DNA of 64,000 bases from Aminipila sp963524205 (GTDB lineage Bacteria; Bacillota; Clostridia; Peptostreptococcales; Anaerovoracaceae): assembly GCA_963524205.1 (NCBI GenBank), contig CAURED010000009.1:1-64000 (forward strand), read 5' to 3'. Below the pieces are notes generated by a model that saw only the letters and a program-made list of their open reading frames with translations, searched no databases and had not been told where the DNA came from. The position numbers were made by a program, and so were the translations under genes. Every line of letters begins with the position of its first letter. Position 1 is the stretch's first letter. Of the stretch, positions 15,714 through 24,588 are shown piece after piece.

Positions 15714-16939
15714 ACTGGCAAAAATGCCTTATATCTGTTTACTAGTCCACCAACATAAGTTTTACCAAAGAATCCAACCTGACCTTTGTCGATATATCTC
15801 TCATTAGATTGCTTAATAGTAATATCTCCAAAGATTGCAAGCTCGTAAGCAGCAGGATCTCCATAAATCATAGTAATATCTCCAGCAGTAGCAGTTACGT
15901 GTGAGCCAAGTGCAGACGTAATCGAATATGGTACTCTAAGACCATTCCCCTCAATAAATCCACTTGGGCCATTATATGAAATTTTATAATAAGGATCTCC
16001 ATTAGCCTTTTTAACTGTCGCAAATGAAGCTAATGTAAGCTTATTAAGAAATAATGTTAATGGAGATGTTACATCTTCATCATTTCCATACCCCATTACA
16101 ATGTTCAATAGGGTATCCTGGTCAATAGTAGTCTCTTCAATTTTATATGTTGCAGGCATTACTGAAATAGGGGCATTTTTAACACCCTTAATTGTATTTG
16201 TTGTCCCAGGTCCTCCAATAATCTGGTTTGAAATTTTCTTTCTGATTGACTTTCTAACGTTGTCGTAAACCGCTGCTATGTAATTTGCATTAGGCAAGTC
16301 AATAACCTCTTCATCTACAATGGCGGAGTTGGTAATCTTGGCTCTAGTACAGTCATTCGTTCCAAATGTCCCTTCATCATTTGTATATGCTGCAGCCTCT
16401 GCTGAATAGTCAGCATCTCCGGTGTCTATGGCAAATGCTACAGAATAACTTGAACCACCATCTAAAGGTACTGGCGTAACTAAATCGATAACCTGTGAAA
16501 TCTCATTCATAGCAGGTGCGACTTCTCTTTTATATTTATTTTCTATAAGCAGCCCTGTAGACGCTACTGCTCTAGACTCTGCAAAAGAAGCCACAGCCGC
16601 AGTAATAGTTACTTCTTTGCCCGCTCTTAATTCAGCTGCAATGTCATTCATTCTCTTTTCCAAATCTTCTGTTTCGGCTTTTCTCTGCTGTCCAGCAATT
16701 ACCACTCCTGGAGTTACTTCTACTCCATTAACTATGTTTGTTCTCTGCGCTTGCCCGTTTTCGTCAAGTCCTTCCTGATTACCTTCTTTGCTTCTTGCCT
16801 CTTCAGCTTTTGCCTCTGCTATTTGCAAGTCCAGTTTTCGCATTTCTAACTGGATTTCTGCAAATCTAGCTTCATTAGCTCCGTCAATTTCTGCTAATAA
16901 AGCAGCTCTTAATTCTAAAAGTTCTTTTATTGTTTTCAT
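15701..16939 (-). CDS. major capsid protein, HK97 family
   Basis: 412 aa. Residues 1-~115 form the scaffolding-like delta domain (coiled coil LLELRAALLAEIDGANEARFAEIQLEMRKL...), to be removed by the adjacent protease. The rest is the HK97 fold (VIDLVTPVPLDGGSSYSVAF, ITNSAIVDEEVIDLPNANYIAAVYDNVRKSI, GQVGFFGKTYVGGLVNRYKAFLPV). The stop codon is leaky by design: see the frameshift signal over its last codons. It makes the icosahedral shell. Confidence 0.93.
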   Translation of the reverse strand: MKTIKELLELRAALLAEIDGANEARFAEIQLEMRKLDLQIAEAKAEEARSKEGNQEGLDENGQAQRTNIVNGVEVTPGVVIAGQQRKAETEDLEKRMNDIAAELRAGKEVTITAAVASFAESRAVASTGLLIENKYKREVAPAMNEISQVIDLVTPVPLDGGSSYSVAFAIDTGDADYSAEAAAYTNDEGTFGTNDCTRAKITNSAIVDEEVIDLPNANYIAAVYDNVRKSIRKKISNQIIGGPGTTNTIKGVKNAPISVMPATYKIEETTIDQDTLLNIVMGYGNDEDVTSPLTLFLNKLTLASFATVKKANGDPYYKISYNGPSGFIEGNGLRVPYSITSALGSHVTATAGDITMIYGDPAAYELAIFGDITIKQSNERYIDKGQVGFFGKTYVGGLVNRYKAFLPVKKA

Positions 16940-16945
16940 TTGTAT

Positions 16946-17590
16946 TTACCTCATACTTTCTTTAAATAAAAATTTACGTTTTTCTAAATTAAAGCTGTCC
17001 AGCTTACTATTAAAATCTGCCTTTGCTCTATCCAGAGCTTCGAGGTCGTCACTGTCCAGTGCGTTTCCTCTAGCAGATATACTAGTCTCGTCATATGCCG
17101 GGAAGTTGACTGCTGACACCTCAATTACCTTTGCAATCTTTGTAATTCTCCTTAAAGGTAAATCAGTATCAAGGTTTTCCCATTTTTGTTCTTTGATTCT
17201 GAACATAAAGCTCATGCCATCAATATCACCTCGTTTAATTGCCGATATTAATGCTTTAGCTTCATAGTTTTCTTCGGTATCAAGGTTTGCTCTGATATGC
17301 AACCCCATATTATTTACTTCTAGCTGCATAGTTGAATTTGGATTATTCCTCCTGCTTCTTGCAAGAGTAATTTTTTCGGTATTATGGTTAATAAAAAAGA
17401 GCACATCCCGAAAATCACATTCGTCAAATGCTCCTGATTCTATAACCTCTTCAAAATATCCTCCGTAGTTAATTCTTTGATTATATACGGCTGCCATTCC
17501 ATCTACATTTTTATCATCGCTCTGATCTGCTGCGAACGGAAATGCTCTTGTTACCAGCATCTCATTTTTATTAATTGGCATTTGTTGCAT
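16946..17590 (-). CDS. HK97-family prohead protease
   Basis: 214 aa, with the S78 peptidase pattern: DGMAAVYNQRINYGGYFEEVIESGAF, FFINHNTEKITLARSRRNNP (catalytic His in NHN) and a Ser in GDIDGMSFMFRIK, followed by LPLRRITKIAKVIEVSAVNFPAYDETS. It cleaves the capsid delta domain and itself during maturation. It overlaps the portal gene by 20 nt. Confidence 0.92.
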   Translation of the reverse strand: MQQMPINKNEMLVTRAFPFAADQSDDKNVDGMAAVYNQRINYGGYFEEVIESGAFDECDFRDVLFFINHNTEKITLARSRRNNPNSTMQLEVNNMGLHIRANLDTEENYEAKALISAIKRGDIDGMSFMFRIKEQKWENLDTDLPLRRITKIAKVIEVSAVNFPAYDETSISARGNALDSDDLEALDRAKADFNSKLDSFNLEKRKFLFKESMR

Positions 17591-18806
17591 CCTCCTTTTT
17601 CATACTCCCTAGCTGATAAGCATCTGCTATATCAGCACTGATATAATTAAGACTCATTATTCGCCTATTTCCACCTTCAAACGGAGCCATTCCAAACATT
17701 TCGCCTACTTCATTAAGCATCATTAGACCTGTGTTTGTTGATATTGTTGCAAGTTGTATTTTGTCTGTGGTGCTTAAATAATTAATTTTTGAATAATAAC
17801 CTTTTAATCTATGTCCAACATCAAATTCTCTAGGCGAAAATAACTTGCTAGTAGTTTCTTGTTCAAATTCAACTAAAAAATCCTCAATGGCCGTTTGGTA
17901 GAAAGCTGCATTTTGCTCTCCATTGTAATCACCACTGAGAATTGCCCCAGATACTCCATATTTTTCTTGTATTACAGATTTTAAAAAATTAAGTAAGTTG
18001 TCTGGTATGGTTGCCGCTCCTTTATTTATTGGTGTAAATTCCCCAGCCAATGTTGTTGCCAATATACCTGTTTTGGATTGTATTATGTGGTTTTCAAAGT
18101 CGTCTCTGTCTTTTGTTAGTTGTTCTGCACCTGCCAATGACTTCGTATGAAATATACCGCTCATATTCAATGCTGCTTCTATTGTTTTCGGTATGCCTTG
18201 AATCGTCTTATCTAATGCTTCGATAGTTTTTAATGTATCTCTATCATTTGATTTTCCGCCGTCATCCCCACCTCCTATAATGGTGTTGTTTCCACGTCTC
18301 CATTTAAAATGCAAGATTTCCGAATAAGGGAATGTCCATTGACTTCCATCTGAAAAATATAACTCTACTGCCCATTCGCCTGTGTCTAAAATTACAAATT
18401 TAAAATCATATGGTGCAAGTGGATAAAGTGCAGTATATTTTTTTATCGGTCCTATTTTGGTTGGTATAATAACATACTGCGGAAATACAAATGCATTTCC
18501 CATTTTTCTACGTTCCCATTCCACATTACGAAGAAAATCTCCAGCAGTTTGGAGTGGATTTGGTCTACAGGAAAACAATCTAGTTAAATCATCATTTTGC
18601 ATCAGTACTGCATTTTCTCTTTGCACAACAGAGCGCACTTCTACTTTTGCTATTTCGCTTGCAATTCTGTCTATGGCATTATTTACAAAGTCAGATAGAT
18701 AAATATCTGTTCCAAAAGATGTAAATAACGGTCTTTGTCCTTCTAAAACTGCCGTATATGCGTTATACGCTTTCTTTTTTCCAAATATGTTTTCAAGAAA
18801 TCTCAT
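17571..18806 (-). CDS. phage portal protein
   Basis: 411 aa, HK97-type portal: LSDFVNNAIDRIASEIAKV, RPNPLQTAGDFLRNVEWERRKMGNAFVFP, GEWAVELYFSDGSQWTFPYSEILHFKWRRG and the C-terminal helix with TTSKLFSPREFDVGHRL. It forms the dodecameric DNA channel at the capsid vertex. Placed between terminase and protease as usual. Confidence 0.92.
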   Translation of the reverse strand: MRFLENIFGKKKAYNAYTAVLEGQRPLFTSFGTDIYLSDFVNNAIDRIASEIAKVEVRSVVQRENAVLMQNDDLTRLFSCRPNPLQTAGDFLRNVEWERRKMGNAFVFPQYVIIPTKIGPIKKYTALYPLAPYDFKFVILDTGEWAVELYFSDGSQWTFPYSEILHFKWRRGNNTIIGGGDDGGKSNDRDTLKTIEALDKTIQGIPKTIEAALNMSGIFHTKSLAGAEQLTKDRDDFENHIIQSKTGILATTLAGEFTPINKGAATIPDNLLNFLKSVIQEKYGVSGAILSGDYNGEQNAAFYQTAIEDFLVEFEQETTSKLFSPREFDVGHRLKGYYSKINYLSTTDKIQLATISTNTGLMMLNEVGEMFGMAPFEGGNRRIMSLNYISADIADAYQLGSMKKEDATNAN

Positions 18807-18815
18807 ATTGTTCTC

Positions 18816-20498
18816 CTATAATCTTTCAAATTCTGCCGCAACTGAATTGTAAGTCGCCTGTGCTGTAACGGTTGATGCGGCACCGTCAATTCTCCTATTG
18901 GAAGAAATTTTTGTTGGTTGCATAAATCCCTTAGAATCAAGTTTAAATCCTGTATTTTTCAAACAGTACATTGTAACAGGGTTATTGTTATAATTATGCT
19001 TTTTATTTCGTAAGTCATTTTCTACAGTTTTCATTGGATTGTGCAATATAGGTGCTGTTTGAAGTATGTCCATCAATATATCGTCGCCGAAGTAATCTTT
19101 AAACTTATTTTTGTACGCTGTTGCGAATCTTCTATCATATCCACTCTTGTATGGCTTCAATCCATATTTAGTATAGAGTTCCCATTGATAATCCGCTACG
19201 ATGGAAGTGTCAATATTGGTAGACTCCACAATCCTCACGTGTCCCTTCTTTGCCATATCGTAATAATCTATACCATCGTCGTTATGCTCCAGCTTATTTT
19301 TAGTTATCCAGTACATTGTATGGTTAAATTTCGTCTTATCTTTATACAGCAATATGGTGCTTGCACAAAGGTCTGTAGTTTCTGCAAAGTCACTGCCTGC
19401 TATGTAATAACCATTTTTAAAATCTTCTAAATCGAATGTCTCTTCGTTTAGTATTTCATCAGGGGTAAGCCATGCTATAGCAGCATTTTGTTTTATATTA
19501 AAATCTTTAGCAAGAACAAAGGCTCTCCTTGAAGGATTTCCTTTAGACTCTTCAAGCATTCTTCTTAAGAAAGATTTTTTCTTAATTGTTCCAAGTCCAG
19601 GATTACTTTTATTCCAGCTAGTTTCGTCTTGCCATACTTCCTCTTCACTATCTTGCGTATATAGCCAAATAAGCCACCTTTTACGAACTATTTCACCTCT
19701 AAGAACCTGACGTGCTTCTATTAATCTTTTATCTAGGTATCCGTCATTTGTAAATCCTTCCGTTGTAAGTTCAAAATATAAGGGTTCCTTTTGGGTAGAT
19801 AGGGCCTGTTTTATCGGCATTACTGTTGTGTCGTCTTTCATTTCGAAAACTTCATCTACAGCCCCTACACCTAAGTTTCTGCCTTCTTTTGCACCACTTT
19901 TAGCCGATAGTTTTTTTATGCTGCCTTTATTTTGGTAACTAAATTTGCCTTTTTTCTTTTTTTGTTTCGGATTTCCAAAGAATATGCCTTTTATATTCTT
20001 CCTTGTTACTCTTTCAAGAGTCTTGCTTTCCTCTCTCATGGAGTTTATAGCCTGGAACATTAGATCTGCTTGGTCATAATCATTTGAAGCGCACATAATC
20101 TTCTTTCCAGTTTCTCCACAGAACCACTCAGAAAGACATATCGCCCCTATTAGCGGAGTTTTGCCATTCTTTCTACCTACAAGGTATAAAACTTCTTGAA
20201 ATCGCCTAACTACTTCCTGTTCATCCTCGTCAAACATATAAAAAGAGAATATTGCTTCTATAAAGGCTTTTTGAAACAGCTCTAGTATAAAAGGTTTACC
20301 TGCATAAGGTGCTTCAAAGTGTTTGCACTTGGTTTCTATGAATTTGATTCTTTTATGGGCCTCTGTTGTATTAAATATGTACTCACCACTATCAATATCA
20401 GCAATTAAAAAATCGAGCTCTGTCATTAACTCTTGCCCGATTATAATATCACCCCATTTGCACTTAGTATGATAATCTTTAAGATAACTGACTATCAT
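18816..20498 (-). CDS. phage terminase large subunit
   Basis: 560 aa. The ATPase domain holds EVLYLVGRKNGKTPLIGAICL (Walker A-like GRKNGKT, about residues 108-114) and LGVGAVDEVFEM (Walker B with catalytic Glu). The nuclease domain carries YYIAGSDFAETTDLCAS and the C-terminal NRRIDGAASTVTA. This is the family that pairs with P27-type small subunits. It packages phage DNA into the prohead. Overlaps the small subunit by 4 nt. Confidence 0.94.
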   Translation of the reverse strand: MIVSYLKDYHTKCKWGDIIIGQELMTELDFLIADIDSGEYIFNTTEAHKRIKFIETKCKHFEAPYAGKPFILELFQKAFIEAIFSFYMFDEDEQEVVRRFQEVLYLVGRKNGKTPLIGAICLSEWFCGETGKKIMCASNDYDQADLMFQAINSMREESKTLERVTRKNIKGIFFGNPKQKKKKGKFSYQNKGSIKKLSAKSGAKEGRNLGVGAVDEVFEMKDDTTVMPIKQALSTQKEPLYFELTTEGFTNDGYLDKRLIEARQVLRGEIVRKRWLIWLYTQDSEEEVWQDETSWNKSNPGLGTIKKKSFLRRMLEESKGNPSRRAFVLAKDFNIKQNAAIAWLTPDEILNEETFDLEDFKNGYYIAGSDFAETTDLCASTILLYKDKTKFNHTMYWITKNKLEHNDDGIDYYDMAKKGHVRIVESTNIDTSIVADYQWELYTKYGLKPYKSGYDRRFATAYKNKFKDYFGDDILMDILQTAPILHNPMKTVENDLRNKKHNYNNNPVTMYCLKNTGFKLDSKGFMQPTKISSNRRIDGAASTVTAQATYNSVAAEFERL

Positions 20499-20818
20499 TC
20501 AAATTCCTCCAAATCATCGTCCTCCTCTTCAATACCAGTGCATAATATTTTATTTAGTTTTATGAGCATATTTGTCAGGCTTGCCCTTAATTTAGAAAGT
20601 TCGGAAGCAACAGGCAGAGTTTTTTGCATTCCTGGGTTATCTGGATGTATTTTAACCAAACCTGTTTTTATTGTTATGTCCTGAAGCTGATCAAGTTGAA
20701 CCTTTGCTCTAGCACATTCAGTAATTAAGCTATCGCAAATTGCAAGTTGAAGTTCGTCAGCTCCTGCTTGCTTAAATAATTCTAGGAATTTTTCATATTC
20801 TTTTGCGACCTGGTCCAC
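20495..20818 (-). CDS. phage terminase small subunit, P27 family
   Basis: 107 aa from GTG at 20818, which follows GAAGGTGAG. The frame extends to 20911, but the extra N-terminus (VKICIHTKVLTFIFKK) is unlike the family and lacks a ribosome site. The remainder is P27-like: YEKFLELFKQAGADELQLAICDSLITECARAKVQLDQL...TGLVKIHPDNPGMQKTLPVASELSKLRASLTNML. It recognises the packaging start and recruits the large subunit. Confidence 0.85.
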   Translation of the reverse strand: MDQVAKEYEKFLELFKQAGADELQLAICDSLITECARAKVQLDQLQDITIKTGLVKIHPDNPGMQKTLPVASELSKLRASLTNMLIKLNKILCTGIEEEDDDLEEFE

Positions 20819-20938
20819 TTTCTCACCTTCTTTCGTGAACTCGGATTTTTTGAAAATAAAAGTCAAAACTTTAGTGTGTATGCAAATCTTAACCGACTCC
20901 AGTCTTGCCAACGGCTAATAAAAATTTAAGGTGGGGGG

Positions 20939-21187
20939 CTATTCATGTGTTTCTTTTACAAGTTCCTTTATATTGTCTGCAAGATATTCACTGACTTTGA
21001 TATATCCTTCCGTGTTACAGTCTTCAGTGAATCCTCTAAACTTCACTCTAGCAGGATATGCATTTGATATGCTGCCATCTTCGTTTACTTCTACAACAAT
21101 TGCCCCTCCAAACAAATGCAATGTTTGATTTATAAGCCACAATAGTCCCGTCTTTCTAAACTCTTCCCATTCTTTTTTATCTACCAC
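20939..21187 (-). CDS. phage hypothetical protein upstream of terminase
   Basis: About 82 aa. GTG at 21187 preceded by GGAGGGAATACGAAC is the better start; the frame runs on to 21214. One globular domain (LWLINQTLHLFGGAIVVEVNEDGSISNAYPARVKFRGFTEDCNTEGYIKVSEYL). A similar small protein is common in this place in clostridial phages; its function is unknown. It overlaps the HNH gene end by 11 nt. Confidence 0.68.
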   Translation of the reverse strand: MVDKKEWEEFRKTGLLWLINQTLHLFGGAIVVEVNEDGSISNAYPARVKFRGFTEDCNTEGYIKVSEYLADNIKELVKETHE

Positions 21188-21845
21188 GTTCGTATTCCCT
21201 CCACCAATTTTCAATATATTCTTTCCACTCTGCCGGTCTGCTTTCTGCTCTAATCAAGCACTCTTCCTTTGTGCTCTCAATATAGATTGAGGTTGCTCCT
21301 AGTCTACGCTCTAGGTTGTCACGTTCTAGCTTGTTCGGGAATCCTCCGATGATATAACAATCATACCAACTTCCAAGCCTCATTCTTATCTGATCGTATA
21401 GACACTCTCTAAGTCCAAACACATTAGCTTTTAAGTTGTTGGGTTTCATATATCTTCCCTGGTTACTTATTGCTTGCCATAGACTATCAATATCAATTAT
21501 CAAATCCCCGTATTTTGACGTTTGATTTACAAATGTGTTCTTGCCTGATAAAGGACTCCCCCATACTATATAGGCCCCCTGCTTATGTCCAAAGCGTTTA
21601 TGTTCTTTATTGTGGCAGTCCAAGCAGATTATCTCTATATGATTAGGATTAAGTGAAATACTAGGATCGGATATGTTCTCTTTTGTCAGCTCTATTTTGT
21701 GGTGTCCTATAAGCAAGTAGAACTTATCTTCCATAAACACTTTACCGCAACGAGCACACTTGCCACCACGTTCTATTATTAGCAACATCCTAAGTTCTTT
21801 CCACGGATCTGAGTTATAAAATTGTATAGCAAACTCTTGTGCCAT
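21177..21845 (-). CDS. HNH endonuclease fused to P-loop kinase-like domain
   Basis: 222 aa. Residues 1-~85 are an HNH nuclease with the Cys pairs CARC and CLDC and the core GHHKIEL...NPNHIEIICLDCHNKEHKR. Residues ~90-222 begin with YIVWGSPLSGKNTFV (Walker A GSPLSGKNT), then DLIIDIDSLWQAI, CYIIGGFPNKLERDNLERRL and IYIESTKEECLIRAESRP, the plan of small P-loop nucleotide or polynucleotide kinases. HNH proteins near terminases take part in DNA packaging in HK97-like phages. The attached phosphotransferase domain is unusual and suggests DNA end processing, which is inference. Confidence 0.8.
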   Translation of the reverse strand: MAQEFAIQFYNSDPWKELRMLLIIERGGKCARCGKVFMEDKFYLLIGHHKIELTKENISDPSISLNPNHIEIICLDCHNKEHKRFGHKQGAYIVWGSPLSGKNTFVNQTSKYGDLIIDIDSLWQAISNQGRYMKPNNLKANVFGLRECLYDQIRMRLGSWYDCYIIGGFPNKLERDNLERRLGATSIYIESTKEECLIRAESRPAEWKEYIENWWREYERGR

Positions 21846-22321
21846 TAAAAATACCTCTTATCATCAATTTCTTTTGTATGGTCAAACTTCTTATTGTCTA
21901 ACGAATCTTTATTTTTATTGTAAGCCCATTTGTCAGGCTCCCTGTTAGTCAGATAGAATGCTATGCTGCTGAACTCTGGAGGAAAGTATTTTTCTGTTTC
22001 AACCATTTCTATTCGCTCAGTCTCAACTTTCTTACCTCGCTCATCGTAATGTAATTCTTTTAGTTTAACAGGTTCTCTAATTTTAACAGTAAAACCAGCA
22101 GCTTTTCTATATAAGGCACTTTCTACACTAGCATTTGCATAGCTCTTACTGGTGTTCATTATTTCTTCAAATTCTTCGTATTTATCTCTATAGAGCCTGA
22201 GTGTTGAATAAGCAATTCCTAGTCTTTTGGCAACATCTTTATCAGACATTCCGTTGCGTAACCAACTTTCTATTTCAACAAATCTAGGCTTTACTCTCGT
22301 AAGATATCTGCATCTTGCCAT
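21845..22321 (-). CDS. HTH phage protein, terminase small subunit-like
   Basis: 158 aa from ATG at 22321, preceded by AAAGGG. An N-terminal helix-turn-helix (FVEIESWLRNGMSDKDVAKRLGIAYSTLRLYRDKY) is followed by helices and a C-terminal WAYNKNKDSLDNKKF. This resembles the terminase small subunits that start with a resolvase-type HTH. A separate P27-type subunit is present downstream, so this protein may be an accessory DNA-recognition subunit or a regulator. It is the first gene of the late operon. Confidence 0.65.
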   Translation of the reverse strand: MARCRYLTRVKPRFVEIESWLRNGMSDKDVAKRLGIAYSTLRLYRDKYEEFEEIMNTSKSYANASVESALYRKAAGFTVKIREPVKLKELHYDERGKKVETERIEMVETEKYFPPEFSSIAFYLTNREPDKWAYNKNKDSLDNKKFDHTKEIDDKRYF

Positions 22322-22340
22322 CACACTCAACCCTTTCTGT

Positions 22341-22376
22341 AAAATAAAAGAGCAACTGACCTCTTCAGCTGCTCTT
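22341..22376 (-). terminator. terminator between early and late operons
   Basis: Minus strand AAGAGCA, 15 nt loop, TGCTCTT, followed by TTATTTTA. It lies after the ArpU-like gene and directly before the first late gene. Confidence 0.6.
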
Positions 22377-22386
22377 GCTTAATATC

Positions 22387-22421
22387 ATATTACCATAACA
22401 AAAACGAACATTGCGAACATT
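22387..22421 (-). promoter_or_regulatory. candidate activator-dependent late promoter
   Basis: Minus strand: two direct repeats AATGTTCG (22421-22414 and 22412-22405) replace the -35 region and are followed by an extended -10, TGGTAATAT (TAATAT at 22392-22387). No consensus -35 exists. A repeat pair over the -35 fits a promoter needing an activator such as the ArpU/RinA-like protein encoded immediately upstream. The function is inferred. Confidence 0.5.
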
Positions 22422-22507
22422 TTCCAAAAAATTTAAGAACACCTAGTATTTCTTTAGTGTCTCTTGTTGGATGCCGAAAACGCCGACACAATATTAAGAT
22501 TTATTTT

Positions 22508-22954
22508 TTAATTATAATTATCTTTTAAATATCTATCTAGGCGCACTCTTATAGCATCACCACTCTTTGTCTGATCTATCGCAATAGCCACTCCATCCCA
22601 ACTAAGCCTATCAAAGTATCTTAGCCTTATAATTCTTCTAATAACGACCTCTTCAATGTGCTCTAGTTCTTCTTCAACTTTCATTTTTTGCTTTATTAAA
22701 TGTTCTCGTTTCTCTTTCAGCGTCCTATCTAGCTTTGCTTGCCTTATGTATGCTTTTTTAGTCCATCCTCTAATTGTTACAGGCACGCCTTGGCCACTAC
22801 GGTAATCCTTTACTGTATCACCTACATAATCCCACTGTCCTTTTATTTCCATCTTTCCAAGTTGTCTTTCTATATCCTGAATTTCCCCCGTAAGCTGATA
22901 AAGATTTTCTAAATCTTGTTTTGTCATCCTCTTCACTTCCCTTCTTTGCATCAC
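22508..22954 (-). CDS. ArpU/RinA-like late transcription regulator
   Basis: 139-148 aa (start at 22954 or 22927, both with weak ribosome sites). The N-terminal two thirds are a charged coiled coil. The C-terminal 45 residues, IRLRYFDRLSWDGVAIAIDQTKSGDAIRVRLDRYL, resemble a sigma region 4 type HTH. This is the layout of phage late activators. It lies at the end of the early operon beside the late promoter, a matching position. Confidence 0.75.
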   Translation of the reverse strand: MMQRREVKRMTKQDLENLYQLTGEIQDIERQLGKMEIKGQWDYVGDTVKDYRSGQGVPVTIRGWTKKAYIRQAKLDRTLKEKREHLIKQKMKVEEELEHIEEVVIRRIIRLRYFDRLSWDGVAIAIDQTKSGDAIRVRLDRYLKDNYN

Positions 22955-22975
22955 AAATAAACCTCTTCATGTAGG

Positions 22976-23800
22976 CTAAAATGGTATGTCTATCTCTAAC
23001 TGTTTAGTCGCATGTTTCTTAAGCCACCAATCAGCACTATCTTTTTTATACTTTTCTTTTCGCCCTCTAATCCTCTTTGCCTGTTCTTCATCCTCTATCG
23101 GAAGCATGCAAAATTCTATGTATTGTCTTTCAGTTTCAGGATTAACGCCTTTATATATACTATCGTCGTCTACGTAATACCCTTTTACTGGTTTTGGTTC
23201 TTCTAGCAATTTACTTACCTTTACCTCTTCACGAAATACTGGTGGATTTTCTATACTTCTACTACATCTAAATCTTTTTTTACTAAATGGATTGTCGCTC
23301 CTAATTGTCTTTGATGATTCTTTTATCAGATATGCAGCAAGATTTCTATAATTTCCTTCTTCGTACATAGGAGTAATCATAATCTTTCCTTGTCCCCAAA
23401 GGTTGGCCAACTCTTTCGCCGACATACCTTTGCTTAAAACTACGTGATGATGTATTCTCTTATTTTCGTATTCAGTTACCTCAATCCATTTCAAGACTAT
23501 TCCTCTTTTTCGATATTCTTTCAGTAAAGCTCTTTTGAATTCTTTTAAAATTTTATAAGATTCTTCCTTGCTTGGCTCTTCTCCATCATATGTAAACACA
23601 ACATGTAAATCGTGCTCTTGAAAATTGTGATTAAGTTTCAAGAATAAATCACGTTCAGCATACCTCTGATTATTTTTCTCTACCTGCTCTACAGTCGGCT
23701 GACTTCTTTTTGCTCGATCTTTTTTTTCTGTATTCTTTCTGCCAGTTATAATCCTATATAAAATTTTCCCTGCTTTAATCGTTCTTTGAGTAACTGCCAT
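22976..23800 (-). CDS. HUH-type rolling-circle replication initiator-like protein
   Basis: 274 aa. A G2P/ORF2-like Rep domain spans about residues 60-180: strand DLHVVFTYDGEEPS, helix EFKRALLKEYRKRG, the HUH motif in KRIHHHVVLSKG (about residues 116-121), and a downstream helix RNLAAYLIKES with the candidate single catalytic Tyr. The termini are rich in Lys and Arg. Such enzymes nick one strand and join to its 5' end. No helicase, polymerase or DnaD-type initiator was seen in the prophage, so this may be its replication initiator. Confidence 0.8.
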   Translation of the reverse strand: MAVTQRTIKAGKILYRIITGRKNTEKKDRAKRSQPTVEQVEKNNQRYAERDLFLKLNHNFQEHDLHVVFTYDGEEPSKEESYKILKEFKRALLKEYRKRGIVLKWIEVTEYENKRIHHHVVLSKGMSAKELANLWGQGKIMITPMYEEGNYRNLAAYLIKESSKTIRSDNPFSKKRFRCSRSIENPPVFREEVKVSKLLEEPKPVKGYYVDDDSIYKGVNPETERQYIEFCMLPIEDEEQAKRIRGRKEKYKKDSADWWLKKHATKQLEIDIPF

Positions 23801-24044
23801 CCTTTTTCTCCTATGCTCTATTGTTAATAACCTTGACCAAGGGTTAATGCTCTTGAACCGAGCTCTTCAACATACCATAATTTAATTTACATATTATTAC
23901 ATTTAATCATATCCGGGAACAATGTGCGGATGCACTTTAGAAAGGTTTGTTCCGATAGCTATGCCTCTGGTACTTGGCCAGAGGCTTGTCTTATTCCTAC
24001 ATATATATAGTAGGAAGCTTTTTATTTAATTTTTAGGGTTGGTT
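23801..24044 (-). terminator. intergenic stretch with two strong hairpins
   Basis: 244 bp without a gene between the early genes and the Rep-like gene. Hairpin 1: GCCTCTGG/CCAGAGGC (23963-23985). Hairpin 2: TTCCTAC/GTAGGAA with an AT loop (23994-24016), followed on the plus strand by a T-tract. An AT-rich part lies at 23875-23905. Likely termination and processing; it could also contain the nick site of the HUH protein, which I cannot identify. Confidence 0.45.
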
Positions 24045-24305
24045 TTATAAAACTTTTGCTGCGATATTCTGTAATATCACAACTGCTTCTTTTTCGTTAC
24101 TTACTATGAAGGGTTGTAGCTCACATTCATCACATGAACCATCGGCCGTACAATACTTTTCGCACTCTGCATTTTCTAGAAGATTACCTTCCAGCTGGTC
24201 TTTTATGTATTTCTGAAAGTCCACCAGCTCTTTCCTGTCACTTGCGGCTCTATTGGCTTTAGTCTCAAGCGCTTTATATTCTTCACCTGTTAGAATTATT
24301 TTCAT
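24045..24305 (-). CDS. phage early protein with Cys cluster
   Basis: 86 aa. An N-terminal helix (EEYKALETKANRAASDRKELVDFQKYIKDQL) is followed by four Cys in CEKYCTADGSCDECE, a plausible metal site, and a C-terminal helix. No family recognised. Last gene of the early block before the hairpins. Confidence 0.62.
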   Translation of the reverse strand: MKIILTGEEYKALETKANRAASDRKELVDFQKYIKDQLEGNLLENAECEKYCTADGSCDECELQPFIVSNEKEAVVILQNIAAKVL

Positions 24306-24311
24306 TCCTCT

Positions 24312-24587
24312 TCACCTTCTTTCATATATGTATGCCGTTCTATCTGGTTGACTGCTGAGATTTACCCCAAAGTATTTTTTATATTTCCTGCAATGCTTAT
24401 AACAGGTCTTACTTATTGCCTTAGATAGTTCTGGTTTACTCTTCTCTGTCTTTGGAGTTACAATCAGACCTATCTTGCTAGATCTGCAGCTATGTAAGTA
24501 TTTCATTATTGGTGTATTTCCAAAGTCTTTACCAGTTGTCTGCTGCTGTATGGTAGTTTTTATAAATTCTTTCTTACATTCTTTCAT
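24312..24587 (-). CDS. phage early basic protein
   Basis: 91 aa from ATG at 24587, preceded by AAAGGGAG, which also is the end of the upstream gene (TAATATG coupling). Basic, with TCYKHCRKYKKYFGVNLS near the C-terminus. No recognised family; may bind nucleic acid judging by charge only. Confidence 0.6.
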   Translation of the reverse strand: MKECKKEFIKTTIQQQTTGKDFGNTPIMKYLHSCRSSKIGLIVTPKTEKSKPELSKAISKTCYKHCRKYKKYFGVNLSSQPDRTAYIYERR

Positions 24588-24588
24588 A

